This document shows, piece after piece, positions 34,958 through 45,262 of a DNA stretch of 64,000 bases (its first letter is position 1; each line of letters begins with the position of its first letter). Location of the stretch: contig JALIZF010001245.1 of NCBI GenBank assembly GCA_029948255.1, positions 1-64,000 on the forward strand, written 5' to 3'. The translations under genes were made by a program, and so were the position numbers. This DNA is from Telmatactis stephensoni. Its lineage: Eukaryota; Cnidaria; Anthozoa; Actiniaria; Isophelliidae. The notes beneath the pieces are model-generated. The model saw nothing but the letters and a program-made list of their open reading frames with translations, was not told the DNA's origin and made no database searches.

Positions 34958-36009
34958 TCTCAAAGTATACCTAACAATTAGACCTCAAGGCCAAATGAAC
35001 TACGAATCAATAGCCCTTGAGGCCGTAGGCCGACACACAAGCAAATGGGCTATTGCATTTAATATCCGCACTCCCCCTGTTGAGGACATGTTTTCAAAAA
35101 ATACTATATGTCTAGGTCGGTTTTTAAGTTGTCACGGCATAAAGAAAACATTCAAGTACTGTAGAGTCAAACACAGAGTCATCACATAAACATCAAACAC
35201 AAGAAAAAGCCCTCAAAATGAATATTGACAGATTAACAACAGTTTTCCTATATGCTGCAGCCGGCAGGAAGCATTATTAATTGTGTGACAGCTGAATAAG
35301 TTAGCGGATCGATTTACTAATAATAATGATGATCATTTATATAGCGCCTATCCAAAATCTGCTCTAGGCGGTTTACAAAAACATATACTGAACATGCATG
35401 GTAGACATAGGATGGCGCCTCGGGCTGCCGCTACACAGTCCGTACTATGAAAATTATTTGTAAAATAGTCACTACAAACTAGCCATTTCTAATAGAAAGT
35501 GAAGTGCTGCGAGCAGAAAACAGCTGATGTATCCACGTTAGCAGAACTATTCCCCTAAAACTCACGAAAGTACACCGCTTTCTCTGATATATATGAAATG
35601 TTTCTTGTCTATCTCCTGTGCGTTGTGTGACGAACACTGCTAGTTGACCTTCAAAACATAATTCTCCAGGATCAGTGTTGAACACACACAGTTCAAAATA
35701 TTTAGCACTTTGAGTAAAGCAATTTTCAGGAATTTTTTAAACAATCACAAACGGCTAGCGTTGGCAATGATTATAAAACTAACTGATTTTAAAAGCTATA
35801 GTTGTACGTTGCATCACGGTCGAACATGCCGCGTTGTCTACTGTACTATTTGACGCTTTAGATCAAACGAATGATAAATACAATTCCATCACATACAAAG
35901 TATAACATTTTCTTTCATAGAGTAACGAAATATATTGCAGAGATTCTCAGCGCGACCTCACTTCATACTTATTATCTTGGCTTGAATTGATTCGGCCCGT
36001 AGACGAGCT
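34958..36009. other. Gene-free stretch with a short dispersed tail
   Basis: Contains an AATAATGATGATCATTTATA / TAGCGCC / CTCTAGGCGGTTTAC segment (about 35315-35400) of the kind found at ends of common marine-invertebrate repeats. ORFs are short and unrecognised. Confidence 0.4.
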
Positions 36010-36146
36010 TCGATTCGAACAGTAACACGCAAAATGACCCGTAACAGACTAAAAGACGTTACGTGACCAAACGCGAAATACAAGGTCAATGAAACCTAAT
36101 TCCATGCAATGGTCTCCGATATTAATATTCAGTACAAAAACCTCTC
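36010..36146 (+). repeat. Dispersed repeat family A, copy 3, left part
   Basis: Matches copy 1 from the AAAGACGTTACGTGACCAAA word to CAAAAACCTCTC, where the Gypsy LTR begins. The remainder resumes at 40643. Confidence 0.75.
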
Positions 36147-36275
36147 TGTAAAAAGTAGACAAGTTGTGGGTGAAAACAGCTCCTTTATTCCTTGTATAGC
36201 ACTCAATATTAGAATGACATTTGATATGTATGATTGCCTAATATCAAGTTGGCGTGTCACGCACAACTTGTCACA
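36147..36275 (-). repeat. Gypsy 3' LTR
   Basis: 129 bp, TG...CA ends on +. Preceded in element sense by the polypurine tract. Identical by eye to 40514-40642. Confidence 0.92.
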
Positions 36276-36448
36276 TCTTCTTTTTTTTCTAAATATTGAA
36301 AGGCTATCGCTAACATGGAGAAGCACAATGACAAGTCCGGTCGTAATGCAAATCAAAGGTCATGTCCGATTTTTTTCGTATTCTTATTGTTCTTATTGTA
36401 ATCAAGACTGTTTTTTTTTTTTTGTGAGAGTTATGTCTTCACATGTAG

Positions 36449-39400
36449 TCAGTTCATGACAAAGTCCTTGTGCCAGACCGGTGTTGTTGCTACTCGTTGG
36501 GATCGGCGTAAGGTTGGCAATGTAGGGCTTGTTGTCTCTTCAGAGTTACTGCTGTCGGTACGTAGCTGTTCGTCTGGTTTCTGGTGCTGTTCTGCTGTCA
36601 TTGGTTCCGGTAGCTGGATCGGTGCTGGCTCTCCTGTCTTCATCAGGTGTTTTCGGTTGCGTCTGTACCGTCCCTCCCCAACTTCTACTTCATAGCTTCG
36701 AGGGCCAACTTGACGCGCACAGGTTCCTTTGCTCCACGTGTTTTGTCCTGGTAACCGCATCCGAACCGTATCACCCGCTACAATCGGGTCCAATGGTTTA
36801 GCGTTCCGGTTGTAGTAGTGTTCCTGACGTTTCTTGTTTCCGAGGATGTTACGGGTCTCATCCTCTGTGGAATGTCTCGGCTGTAACAGTGTTCCTGATA
36901 CTGGGATCAGCGTTTTACAACGTCGGCCCATTAGACGCTGGGCTGGGCTTGTTCCAACTCCCGCAGTTGGTGTATTGCGCCAGTCAAGCAGCGCTTGGAA
37001 CTCTGAGGTATTGGAGGCTTTGCACTTGCTGAATAGCCTCTTAACAGTCTGTACGGCATTTTCAGCCTTTCCGTTTGACTGTGCGTATGTCGGCGAGGAC
37101 GTTCTGTGCTCAAACATCCATGTCTTCGCAAACACTGCGAACTCTGCTGAGGCAAATTGTGGTCCGTTGTCCGTGACCAATGTATCGGGTATGCCAAAAC
37201 GTGCAAATATGGCCTTCAGCTCTTTGATAATTGATCGAGACGTAATCTGTGTGACCTTGCTTACTTCGATGTAGTTGCTGTAGTAGTCGCTCACGACTAA
37301 CAGGGTTCTTCCATCGAACTCGCAGAGATCTGCTGCTACTTTGGCCCAGGGGCGGGCTACAAACTCGTGGTGTATAATTGGTTCCTTTGCTTGGCTGTGA
37401 CGGTGAGCTAGACATACATCGCAGTGAGAGATGTATTCTTTCAGATCCGTTGTCATCCTTGGCCAGTAAAGAGCTTCTCTAGCTCTGCGAATACATGCCT
37501 CTATCCCGATGTGAGACGCATGTGTTTTCTCCATCAACTCTTTCCTGAGTACTGTCGGCACTACCAGTTGTGGCCCTTTGAATATCAACTCGTCTTGGGT
37601 GGTCAATTCATCCCTCACGTCGAAGTAGGGCCGCACACACTCGTGCACGTCTGCCTTGGAGTCTGGCCACCCACGACGTATGACGTCTCGTAACTGTTGC
37701 TGTATCGGATCGTCTGCCGCTGCATTCTTCAGTTGCTGCCAACGTTCCTTGGTCACCGGCAGGAACTCGCGATGATCAACTTCTTCTAGCTCTCTTGTAA
37801 AGCCACTAGCGTTCACTTCAGGTATGTATGCTCGGCTGAGTGTATCGGCGAGAAGGAGTTCCTTGCCTTTCTTATACTTAACTACCAAGCTGTACTTCTG
37901 AAGCTGTAGAAGCATTCTTTGCAGACGCTTTGGGGCTGCGTCTAGGGGCTTTACAAAGATCGGCTCTAACGGCTTGTGATCGGTTTGTATATTGACCTGC
38001 TGGCGGCCGTACACATAGGCGTCGAATCGTTGACAGGCAAACACTATGGCCAATAGCTCCTTCTCTATCTGTGCGTATCGTGTTTCAGCTGGGGTCAGAG
38101 CTCTTGACGCATAGGCCACGGGCTGACCATTTTGCATGAGCACGGCCCCGAGTCCCGATTGTGATGCGTCACACTGCAGTGTGACTTCCTCTTCCAGGTT
38201 GTAATAGCGTAGGACCGGTGTGCTCGTTATGGCCTGTTTCAGGCTGTCGAGAGCTCTTGACTGAAGCTCACCCCATTGCCACTGGGCGCCGTCGTGCGTC
38301 AGCTCCCGTAAATCCTTCGTGGTATCTGATAAATTTGGTAAGAATTTGGCTAGATACTGAGCCAGGCCCAGGAGGCGCTGTACCGCTGCTTTGTCTGTGG
38401 GTGTCGGCATCTCTAGAATGGCACGCACCTTCGCCGGGTCGACACGTAACCCTTTGTCTGTTGCCATGTGGCCAATGAACAGCACTTCTGACTTCCTCAG
38501 GTTGAGCTTTTCCGCATTCAGGCGCACGTTTTGCTCGGCGCACCTCTCGAGGAAGGCCAAAAGATTTTTGTCGTGGTCTCGAGTTGCTTCTTCGTACGTG
38601 TCGCCAAAGCCAACAGCCAGGAAGTCGTCAGCCACAACCTCAATGCCATTTAGCCCCTCGGCAAACTCGTGCATTTTCCTTTGGAAAACCTCAGGGGCGG
38701 AGGAAATGCCAAACGGCATACGCTTCCAGCGGTAGCGACCAAAGGGCGTTTGGAACGTGGTTAAGTACGTCGACTCCTCAGCCAATTTCACGTGCCAGAA
38801 TCCATTTCTGACGTCCAATAGGGTAAACACCTTGGCACCATGTAGACGTGTGGCGATATCCTCAATTGTAGGTAGCTGGTAGTTTTCACGCAATATGGCC
38901 TGGTTGAGATCTTTGGGATCGAGGCAGATGCGTAGCTTACCATTTTTCTTTGGCACAGTTACTACGGAGCTTATCCATTCTGTGGGTGTGGTCACTGGCG
39001 CAATGACCTCCTGACGGACTAGGTCGTCCAAGGTTTCTTTCAGCCTTGGCCGCAGGGCAACGGCGACTCGACGCGGTGCGTGTTGTACTGGCTGAGCTGT
39101 AGGATCGAGGCGTATTCTGTACTCGCCCTCGAGCTCTCCTACTCCTTCACTAAATACTTCCGGGAATTTTGCAAACAACTCTTCCTTAGAGATCGGCGCC
39201 GATCGTGTGTCCACTGAGAAAACGGGTGCACCATTAACATCGGGTTTATTCAATAAATCATTGTCTTTGTATTGAATAATGTTCATCCCCAGACAGGCTT
39301 CACGGCCGAGAATGGGGCGGATTTCTTTATTGTCAACTACTTTGCAGTCAAGTAGACAAGACGTATCGTTTCTCCAGACACGCAAACACACTCTGCCAAC

Positions 39401-40459
39401 AACTGCGACCTTTGACCCCCCGTAGGCCACCAGCGATGTTTGAACAGACTTTATCTTTGCAAGGTTGACATCATTTGTTGCTTGTTTGTAGATGTGCAAA
39501 GGTATGACGTTACATTGGGCTCCGGTGTCAGGTTGAAATCTGACGAAACTTCCGGTTTCTAACCTCAATGTCACTAGCTGTGAATCATCTAGCCTGACAG
39601 CTGAAATTTCGTCTGTTTGATACATTTCCGGTTCAGACTGGCCGTCTTCGAGATCTTCGGTAAAGTTGACCTCTTGTCTACATTTAGATGCAAAATGGTT
39701 TTTCATATTACATCTTCGGCACGCTTTTCCCCACGCGGGGCAGGCTTCGCGGCTTGCTGCGTGTCGGTAGCCGCAGTTAGAGCATTCTTTGCCTTGCTCT
39801 TGTTTTGTTGATTTCCGACGAAAGTTCGTGCGCTTGGGTTTCCTATTTTGTGTCACGCCATCCGCTGTGTTTTCAACTTTGTTAACGTCTGATCCTCCGC
39901 TGTTGTCTTGAAACACTTTGATTTGTTGCAACATAGTTTCTGAAGCACGACATATTTCATCTGTTTTGGCGAGTGTTAGATGTGTCTCTCTAAGTAATCG
40001 TTCGCGTACTTTGCTGTCTTTGATGCCAAATATAAGTCGATCGCGTAGGATTTCATCAGGGGTTATTGTGTCAAAATCGCACCCTTCTGCTAGTTTACGA
40101 AGCGCCGTTCTATACTGGTCGTACGACTCTGAAGATTCTTGTGTTCGTCTGTTGAAACGGTAACGCTCAAAGGGTACGTTTTTCCTTGGTTGGCAGTAAT
40201 CTCCAAATTTCTTCAGGACCGGCTTGATTTTGTTCTCTTCGCCTTCGCCCCAACCGCTGAATGTTGAGTACACTTCTCGTCCTTCTTCTCCTATTATCGT
40301 TAGCAACGTCGCCACTTGTACTGGCTCTGGCTTTTTACTTAACTCCGTCGCCAATGAGTAATTCTCCCAGGCTAGCAAAAACTTCTTCCATTTTTCAGCC
40401 GCGTTGGCATCATGGATTTCCAACGGAGGCGGCGGTGGTAACGCGTATCCAGAAGCCAT
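36449..40459 (-). CDS. Gypsy Gag-Pol polyprotein (1,336 aa)
   Basis: Start chosen at ATG 40459 (MASGYALPPPPPLEIHD), which lies just inside the primer-binding site; the frame is also open back through the 5' LTR to 40633. Order: Gag-like region (WKKFLLAWENYSLATELSKK); two CCHC-type knuckles about 221-255; aspartic protease with QPDTGAQCN (~311); reverse transcriptase with LRICLDPKDLNQ (~509) and VVADDFLAVG (~612); RNase H LQCDASQSGLG (~766); integrase HHCC (HASHIG...CDVC, ~985-1020) and DDE residues in ADLCEFDG (~1043), TDNGPQF (~1096) and GKAENAV (~1130). The RT box has VADD in place of the usual YxDD, a variant I associate with this cnidarian-rich group. Gag and Pol share one frame without a shift. 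No stop or indel seen. Confidence 0.95.
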   Translation of the reverse strand: MASGYALPPPPPLEIHDANAAEKWKKFLLAWENYSLATELSKKPEPVQVATLLTIIGEEGREVYSTFSGWGEGEENKIKPVLKKFGDYCQPRKNVPFERYRFNRRTQESSESYDQYRTALRKLAEGCDFDTITPDEILRDRLIFGIKDSKVRERLLRETHLTLAKTDEICRASETMLQQIKVFQDNSGGSDVNKVENTADGVTQNRKPKRTNFRRKSTKQEQGKECSNCGYRHAASREACPAWGKACRRCNMKNHFASKCRQEVNFTEDLEDGQSEPEMYQTDEISAVRLDDSQLVTLRLETGSFVRFQPDTGAQCNVIPLHIYKQATNDVNLAKIKSVQTSLVAYGGSKVAVVGRVCLRVWRNDTSCLLDCKVVDNKEIRPILGREACLGMNIIQYKDNDLLNKPDVNGAPVFSVDTRSAPISKEELFAKFPEVFSEGVGELEGEYRIRLDPTAQPVQHAPRRVAVALRPRLKETLDDLVRQEVIAPVTTPTEWISSVVTVPKKNGKLRICLDPKDLNQAILRENYQLPTIEDIATRLHGAKVFTLLDVRNGFWHVKLAEESTYLTTFQTPFGRYRWKRMPFGISSAPEVFQRKMHEFAEGLNGIEVVADDFLAVGFGDTYEEATRDHDKNLLAFLERCAEQNVRLNAEKLNLRKSEVLFIGHMATDKGLRVDPAKVRAILEMPTPTDKAAVQRLLGLAQYLAKFLPNLSDTTKDLRELTHDGAQWQWGELQSRALDSLKQAITSTPVLRYYNLEEEVTLQCDASQSGLGAVLMQNGQPVAYASRALTPAETRYAQIEKELLAIVFACQRFDAYVYGRQQVNIQTDHKPLEPIFVKPLDAAPKRLQRMLLQLQKYSLVVKYKKGKELLLADTLSRAYIPEVNASGFTRELEEVDHREFLPVTKERWQQLKNAAADDPIQQQLRDVIRRGWPDSKADVHECVRPYFDVRDELTTQDELIFKGPQLVVPTVLRKELMEKTHASHIGIEACIRRAREALYWPRMTTDLKEYISHCDVCLAHRHSQAKEPIIHHEFVARPWAKVAADLCEFDGRTLLVVSDYYSNYIEVSKVTQITSRSIIKELKAIFARFGIPDTLVTDNGPQFASAEFAVFAKTWMFEHRTSSPTYAQSNGKAENAVQTVKRLFSKCKASNTSEFQALLDWRNTPTAGVGTSPAQRLMGRRCKTLIPVSGTLLQPRHSTEDETRNILGNKKRQEHYYNRNAKPLDPIVAGDTVRMRLPGQNTWSKGTCARQVGPRSYEVEVGEGRYRRNRKHLMKTGEPAPIQLPEPMTAEQHQKPDEQLRTDSSNSEETTSPTLPTLRRSQRVATTPVWHKDFVMN

Positions 40460-40513
40460 TTGTGCCTCGATTTGTCCCAAAAGCGTTGTACGTTTACACA
40501 CCGGCTGCCACCA

Positions 40514-40642
40514 TGTAAAAAGTAGACAAGTTGTGGGTGAAAACAGCTCCTTTATTCCTTGTATAGCACTCAATATTAGAATGACATTTGATATGTATGA
40601 TTGCCTAATATCAAGTTGGCGTGTCACGCACAACTTGTCACA
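40514..40642 (-). repeat. Gypsy 5' LTR
   Basis: Identical by eye to 36147-36275. The primer-binding site (minus strand TGGTGGCAGCCGG, about 40501-40513) is adjacent. Confidence 0.92.
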
Positions 40643-41055
40643 CTCTCAAGATCTCTTGAATGCTTAAATGAGGAATATAATTGACTTGCTTCTATGTATG
40701 TTCGTTTAGCAACATGTAGGATGAGAAATTCGTAGATTTCCAACTCATAGGAAATAATTCGTATCGCGAGGGCCTACTTTCAAGTACTCCAATTAGAATT
40801 GAATATTTGGTCAAAGGATTGGAGATGCCGCCCAAAACAACAGCCGATTCTGAAGCTCTTATGAGTGTCTAGGTATATCTCAAGTTATAAGCCCCACTTT
40901 ACGATGTATTATTCCGAGAAGAGCCCGTCTCTGAAAGCGATTTTCGTTGTAGTCGGCCATCTTGCATTCCTAAGGTTCCTCACTGGCGTTAACTACGAAG
41001 AGTAGGCGATGAATGACGGTCATTGTTGCTCCCGCTCTTGACCAATTGAGAGGGC
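40643..41055 (+). repeat. Dispersed repeat family A, copy 3, right part
   Basis: Continues CTCTCAAGATCTCTTGAATG and runs to about 41055, more diverged from copies 1 and 2 (for example CCAATTGAGAGGGCATCCC), ending against the sacsin-like pseudogene. Confidence 0.7.
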
Positions 41056-43449
41056 ATCCCTTAGCCGATTCATCACTTAACCGCTTGCGCAAGAATGCTG
41101 ACTCAGAAATGCTGCATTCCGTCGACGACCACAGGAAAAACGAGAGAGTGATATTGTTGTAAAAACTCGGGCAAATTTTCCAAAGTGATGACTCCAACGG
41201 TACCTAAAACGTCAAAATCCGTGCTGGCGATCTGCTCCCCATTGAAGGACCGAGGAATCAGAGTAGATGAGCGCTGGATTCACACAAGCTGTATCTTCAT
41301 TTAGTGTTCACTGGTACTCTTGGTTGATATGGGTATGAGAGGAACACCAAGAAAGGCATCTAGACCATTGTTACGATTAAAGTGGACCCCAAAGTACTTC
41401 CACAATTCTTTCAACCACTGTAAGGTTGGACAGTTTGTTTCTCCAGGGTACCAAGTAACTTCACCGGTTAAATGCGTCCATTCTCTTGGTAAAACTTCAC
41501 GGAGGTGACATTGAACACCATTTGAATCAAGATGACGAAGCTGTGTGTATCCTATTTTAAAGAAAATATTAGAATTGAAGATTACGGGTGATTAGCAATT
41601 AGCAATTAACCAACAGTAATGAAGCAAACAAACAAACAAACAATTAAACGAACAAATATATCAACTTCAGTTGTACAAATATAATTGCACTATATGATTT
41701 AATCTATCGAATTACCTTGACTAACTGCCTTCTTCAGCTGCTTGTCAATATCGCCATTAACGTCAGAGTCAAGAAACTTTGTCTGCATTCCAGAAAGCAA
41801 TGTTCTTGGGTGGTCACACGAATCAATGTAGATCACATTAGAAGGGCTTGACTTGTTCATGAAATCAACAAACGTCTCATCAGACAGGGGTAGAAAGTGA
41901 AGACCCTCTAGGCTAGAAAACTCCAAATCACTAAGAACAAACTTTAAGAGAACCATTTTCTCCTTGTAGTGACGATTGACGTCGAATGAGCGTTGAGCCT
42001 GCAAGGTTTGTCAAAGTAAGGTCGCTGTAATTCCTTTGCAGAAGCAAAACTATATGCCGCCATTCGCACATGGTTCAGTTACTGTTTTGTTGCCAGCTTT
42101 ATTCAGTATATCGATGGCGATTGTGCTGGACCTGTCACACTTCTTGAAGTTGTCAAATATTACTTCTCCTAGTTTACACCAAATGCCGCCTTCTGCTTCA
42201 CTGTACAAGACGTTGCGATGAAACAACAACGACCACAATGGTTTCAGAATTACACTTCACTTTACATCGACGTTACTGTAGTTAGACCATGCAATGTAGA
42301 CAATTTCACTTGGCAGCTCTAGGATCTCAACAACGGAACGCATAAGCTCCACGTATCCGTTTGGTAGTACTTCACGCAATAATCCATTATTCCAGCGTAG
42401 TCATTTGTCTTTAGGGTTCTTTTAGTCAGCACTTGACCATTTTAAATAGCGTCGATTTTGGTTCAACGCAAATAATCCATTCACATGGACAGGAAGATCA
42501 GTTAAACTTTTGGCTTCTTGAGGCAAAGGTAAGAAACAAAAGAGATGTCCCTGTGGTTCTCTAGCAGTAACTAACAACTTGGCAGGGTTGAGTGGCAATG
42601 TCACACCAACATGTGGCATGTAACTGAGCGACTCGTCGCTGACCAATGCTTTCCTTTCTGTGGACAGGTTATTAGAACCCCCGATATAATGCGTAACGAC
42701 AAAAGAATGGAGTGATTTTCTCGCAGTCCTATTCATGAAATCCAGAGTTTCTATATCAAGGCGGTAGATTTCGGTCAGTTGATCACAGGAGTTTTGGTTC
42801 ACTTTGGAGTTAAAACACCGTCTTGCTTCTCGGACTGCCACTTTACACTGCTCTGTAATTCCAACCGAAAAGAGTTTGTTTGGTTCTGACGTTTGATTGT
42901 TTCTCTCACAAAACTCGATGCGCTCAAGATTCATCAAGAAAAGCAACACAAAGTGTGCGTCGCAAGCAAAGCTTTAACATAAGCCTTGGATCCTGTCTTC
43001 AGAATAAATGGTGTCTGACAACTTAGAAGGCTCTCGTCTGAATGGTAACCGAAACAACGTTCCGTCATACCATCCTTTTTGAAAAGCGTTTTCCTTACAA
43101 TCAAAGATTCCTTTATATGGAGCAAACTGGTCTACAATGCTTCTCATTGATTCAGAATTGTCCTTCAGATACCATCGAAATCCTGATCTTTTACTATCGT
43201 CATCACCGAAGTACTTTTCATGAAGGTCGATTATCCCAACACTATCGCCGCTGACAAGACTTAGACGATCTTAAAACAACAAGGAAATTTACATGACTTG
43301 TCACAATAGCCCCCGTCAGCATAACAGCCACTAAAGCTCGCGCAAAAACATCGCTGTCAGATATCTCGTCAATTAGTGTCACCATGCTAATTAAAAGAAA
43401 CGTGACACGTAAATAAAGTTATATTATGTCACTGCATGTTCAATATGCA

Positions 43450-43790
43450 GCCTATCAAGGGCTGGCGGCTCGGCTTTACGCCTAGTCCAAGCCTCAAAGT
43501 CGCCTTAAGTCGCACAAAGACGCCTGAAATCGCACAAAGTCGCCTTAAATCCCATCCACTTTCGATCAATTTTTACTTAAATCGCTATAGCTAACTGATG
43601 GCTCAAGTTAGCCTCCGGAACCCTCGACCCCATAACCTACTCCGATCCTAAAATCGCCTTAAATCGCACAAAGTTGCCTTAAGGCCCATCGACTTTTTGT
43701 CCAATTTTGGCTTAAATCGCCCTAATTCGCCTAAATGGCCTTAAGTTCCCCAAAGCTACGACGGCTGTAGGGTCCGGAATAGGCCAGCAG
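43450..43790. repeat. Degenerate AAATCGC / AAGTCGCC repeats in a sacsin intron
   Basis: Words such as CGCCTTAAATCGCACAAAG recur irregularly, in two blocks about 165 bp apart. Between sacsin exons 2 and 3. Confidence 0.6.
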
Positions 43791-44479
43791 ACTAACGCCT
43801 AAATGCAAATCTGTTCGCGGCTATTGTAAAAACCGCGTATGAAAACGCTGTGCGTTAACGCGCCTGAACGTAGCATATTTATCGTTGACCTCTTAATTAT
43901 TTCTAACAGTAAACACTATCACTTATCTGTATTATCAACAGCAATAATACAAACCTGTAATGTGGAAGACAGACTTAAAACCCAGACTAAAGCGACCCAC
44001 TTTTGTTGGATCTTTAACTTTAATACTGTCACACAGTAATCGTAATCCCTTCCAGTCATCTTGAGTGAACGTTGCATCATTGTAAGCATACAATGCAGGG
44101 CCCTTTGAAATCAATGCAACAAACAACGGTAATAACAAAATCTCTGATGGAAAAAATGGCAACATCTTAGACCCAATTTGTAAATAGGAACTGCCCCGAA
44201 TAAATGTAGCCGAAATCTCGACGGGTTTCTGTTGAAATTCAAGACCGAGGGCCGCAAGCTCAAGTTCTAGAATTTGAATGCTAACCCGATCCCGTGCGCT
44301 TGAAGTCGTTTGAAAATTAACCAAACGCTATTTTTTATCGTATCGATGCTAAAACTCCGAAAATGAGAACTCATTCAATCATCGAATTTAAGTTATATCG
44401 GGTGATTTATATTTACATCAAATAAACGTCGGACAATAGTTGTGTTGAGATAAAGCTCGTTAAAATGCCATCATGGTCA

Positions 44480-44720
44480 ACGATTTAGCAGATATAGCAT
44501 AGTAGTAAGTGAGCGGACTAAGATGCGAGGGGTTGAGGGTTCGAGGCTCAGTAGGGTCGATGCGTAAGATATCATTTCGGATTTTTTTAAAAGTTAGAAC
44601 AGTCAATGCCTTAAATTGTAAGACTTTCTAGTGTGTGTCGAAGTCTCAAATGTCCATTGAAGATAAAAACGCCTCAAATTTTTGTATATGACTTGCTTGG
44701 CAAAAAAAAAAAAAAAAAAA
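44480..44720 (+). mobile_element. tRNA-derived SINE
   Basis: A box-like TAGCATAGTAGTAAGTGAG at 44495, B box GGTTCGAGGCTC at 44538-44549, spaced about 43 bp as in tRNA genes, then a body of about 150 bp and an A-run of 19 at 44702-44720. The tRNA part does not fold as a proper tRNA by eye. Lies in the intron between sacsin exons 1 and 2. Confidence 0.65.
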
Positions 44721-45262
44721 ACGGAATTCAGAACTCAAAACCTGTCCCGGGTCTTTCACCCAAATTCAAAACGCACATCAAACAAGGGAAATAAGGTGTG
44801 GCTAGTTTTTAAATCCCTTCCAGACCCTAGCTCCATACCAGAATTAATTTTGATAAACATGCACATGTTGCCGCCTGCATCAACTCTGCCTTTTTCCACT
44901 GATACCAGCTAATCATGAGTTATGTGATGCTTGCAGTTTTGCGGTTCTTACCAATATTACACTGCAAAGACATATTTTTTCATGCATAACACACTGTACG
45001 TTTTCAGTTTTTATTGTGCTCTTTACCATGATATGCTTTCTATAAATAGACAATTGACAATCTAAGATGGCATTTTTGGTTTCAGATGATGTTAATAAAT
45101 TAAAATTTAACATATAACCCACGATCTGCACAAATGAAGATCGATTATTACCTGATATTTAGCTAATCCAGGATGACATAGTTTCTCTCGTGGATGCGAA
45201 CGATAATCAACCAAAATTTGGACTTCTTTTGCTCCAGCATCTTCGGCATTTTGTATAAGTTC

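Larger units (their letters stand above)
36147..40642 (-). mobile_element. Full-length Gypsy/Ty3 LTR retrotransposon (K02A2.6-like)
   Basis: 129-bp LTRs (36147-36275 and 40514-40642) begin TGTAAAAAGTAGACAAG and end CTTGTCACA on +, and I find no difference between them. The 5-bp duplication CTCTC flanks the element (36142-36146, 40643-40647). In element sense (minus), a TGGTGGCAGCCGG primer-binding site follows the 5' LTR directly and an AGAAAAAAAAGAAGA polypurine tract precedes the 3' LTR (36276-36290). One intact gag-pol frame. All this points to a recent insertion. Confidence 0.96.
41085..45262 (-). pseudogene. Sacsin-like gene fragment with HSP90-type ATPase domain, multiply disabled
   Basis: Sacsin-type proteins are giant chaperones with HSP90-like ATPase repeats. 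Readable exons: 45262-45152 (ELIQNAEDAGAKEVQILVD, 37 codons, ends at a GT donor); 44102-43955 (GPALYAYNDATF...VGRFSLGFKSVFHIT); from 43269 (SLVSGDSVGIIDLHEKYFG, DQFAPYKGIF, GTLFRLPFR) onward through NLERIEF, HYIGGSN and LPVHVNGLFALNQNRRYLKW; 42238-42050; 42004-41699; 41540-41085 (LRHLDSNGVQCHLREVLPRE, WYPGE, ENLPEFL). Splice phases of the first three exons agree (0, then 1). In-frame stops include TAA at 42974-42976 and two just after LKWSSAD near 42422 and 42400, with later frame changes. Upstream exons and most of the gene are absent. Confidence 0.85.

Noticed and set aside
42050..42238. Independent small gene
   Set aside because: Content and order match a sacsin segment in the surrounding pseudogene.
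44480..44570. Functional tRNA gene
   Set aside because: A and B boxes are present but no acceptor or anticodon stem forms by eye; with the A tail it fits a SINE.
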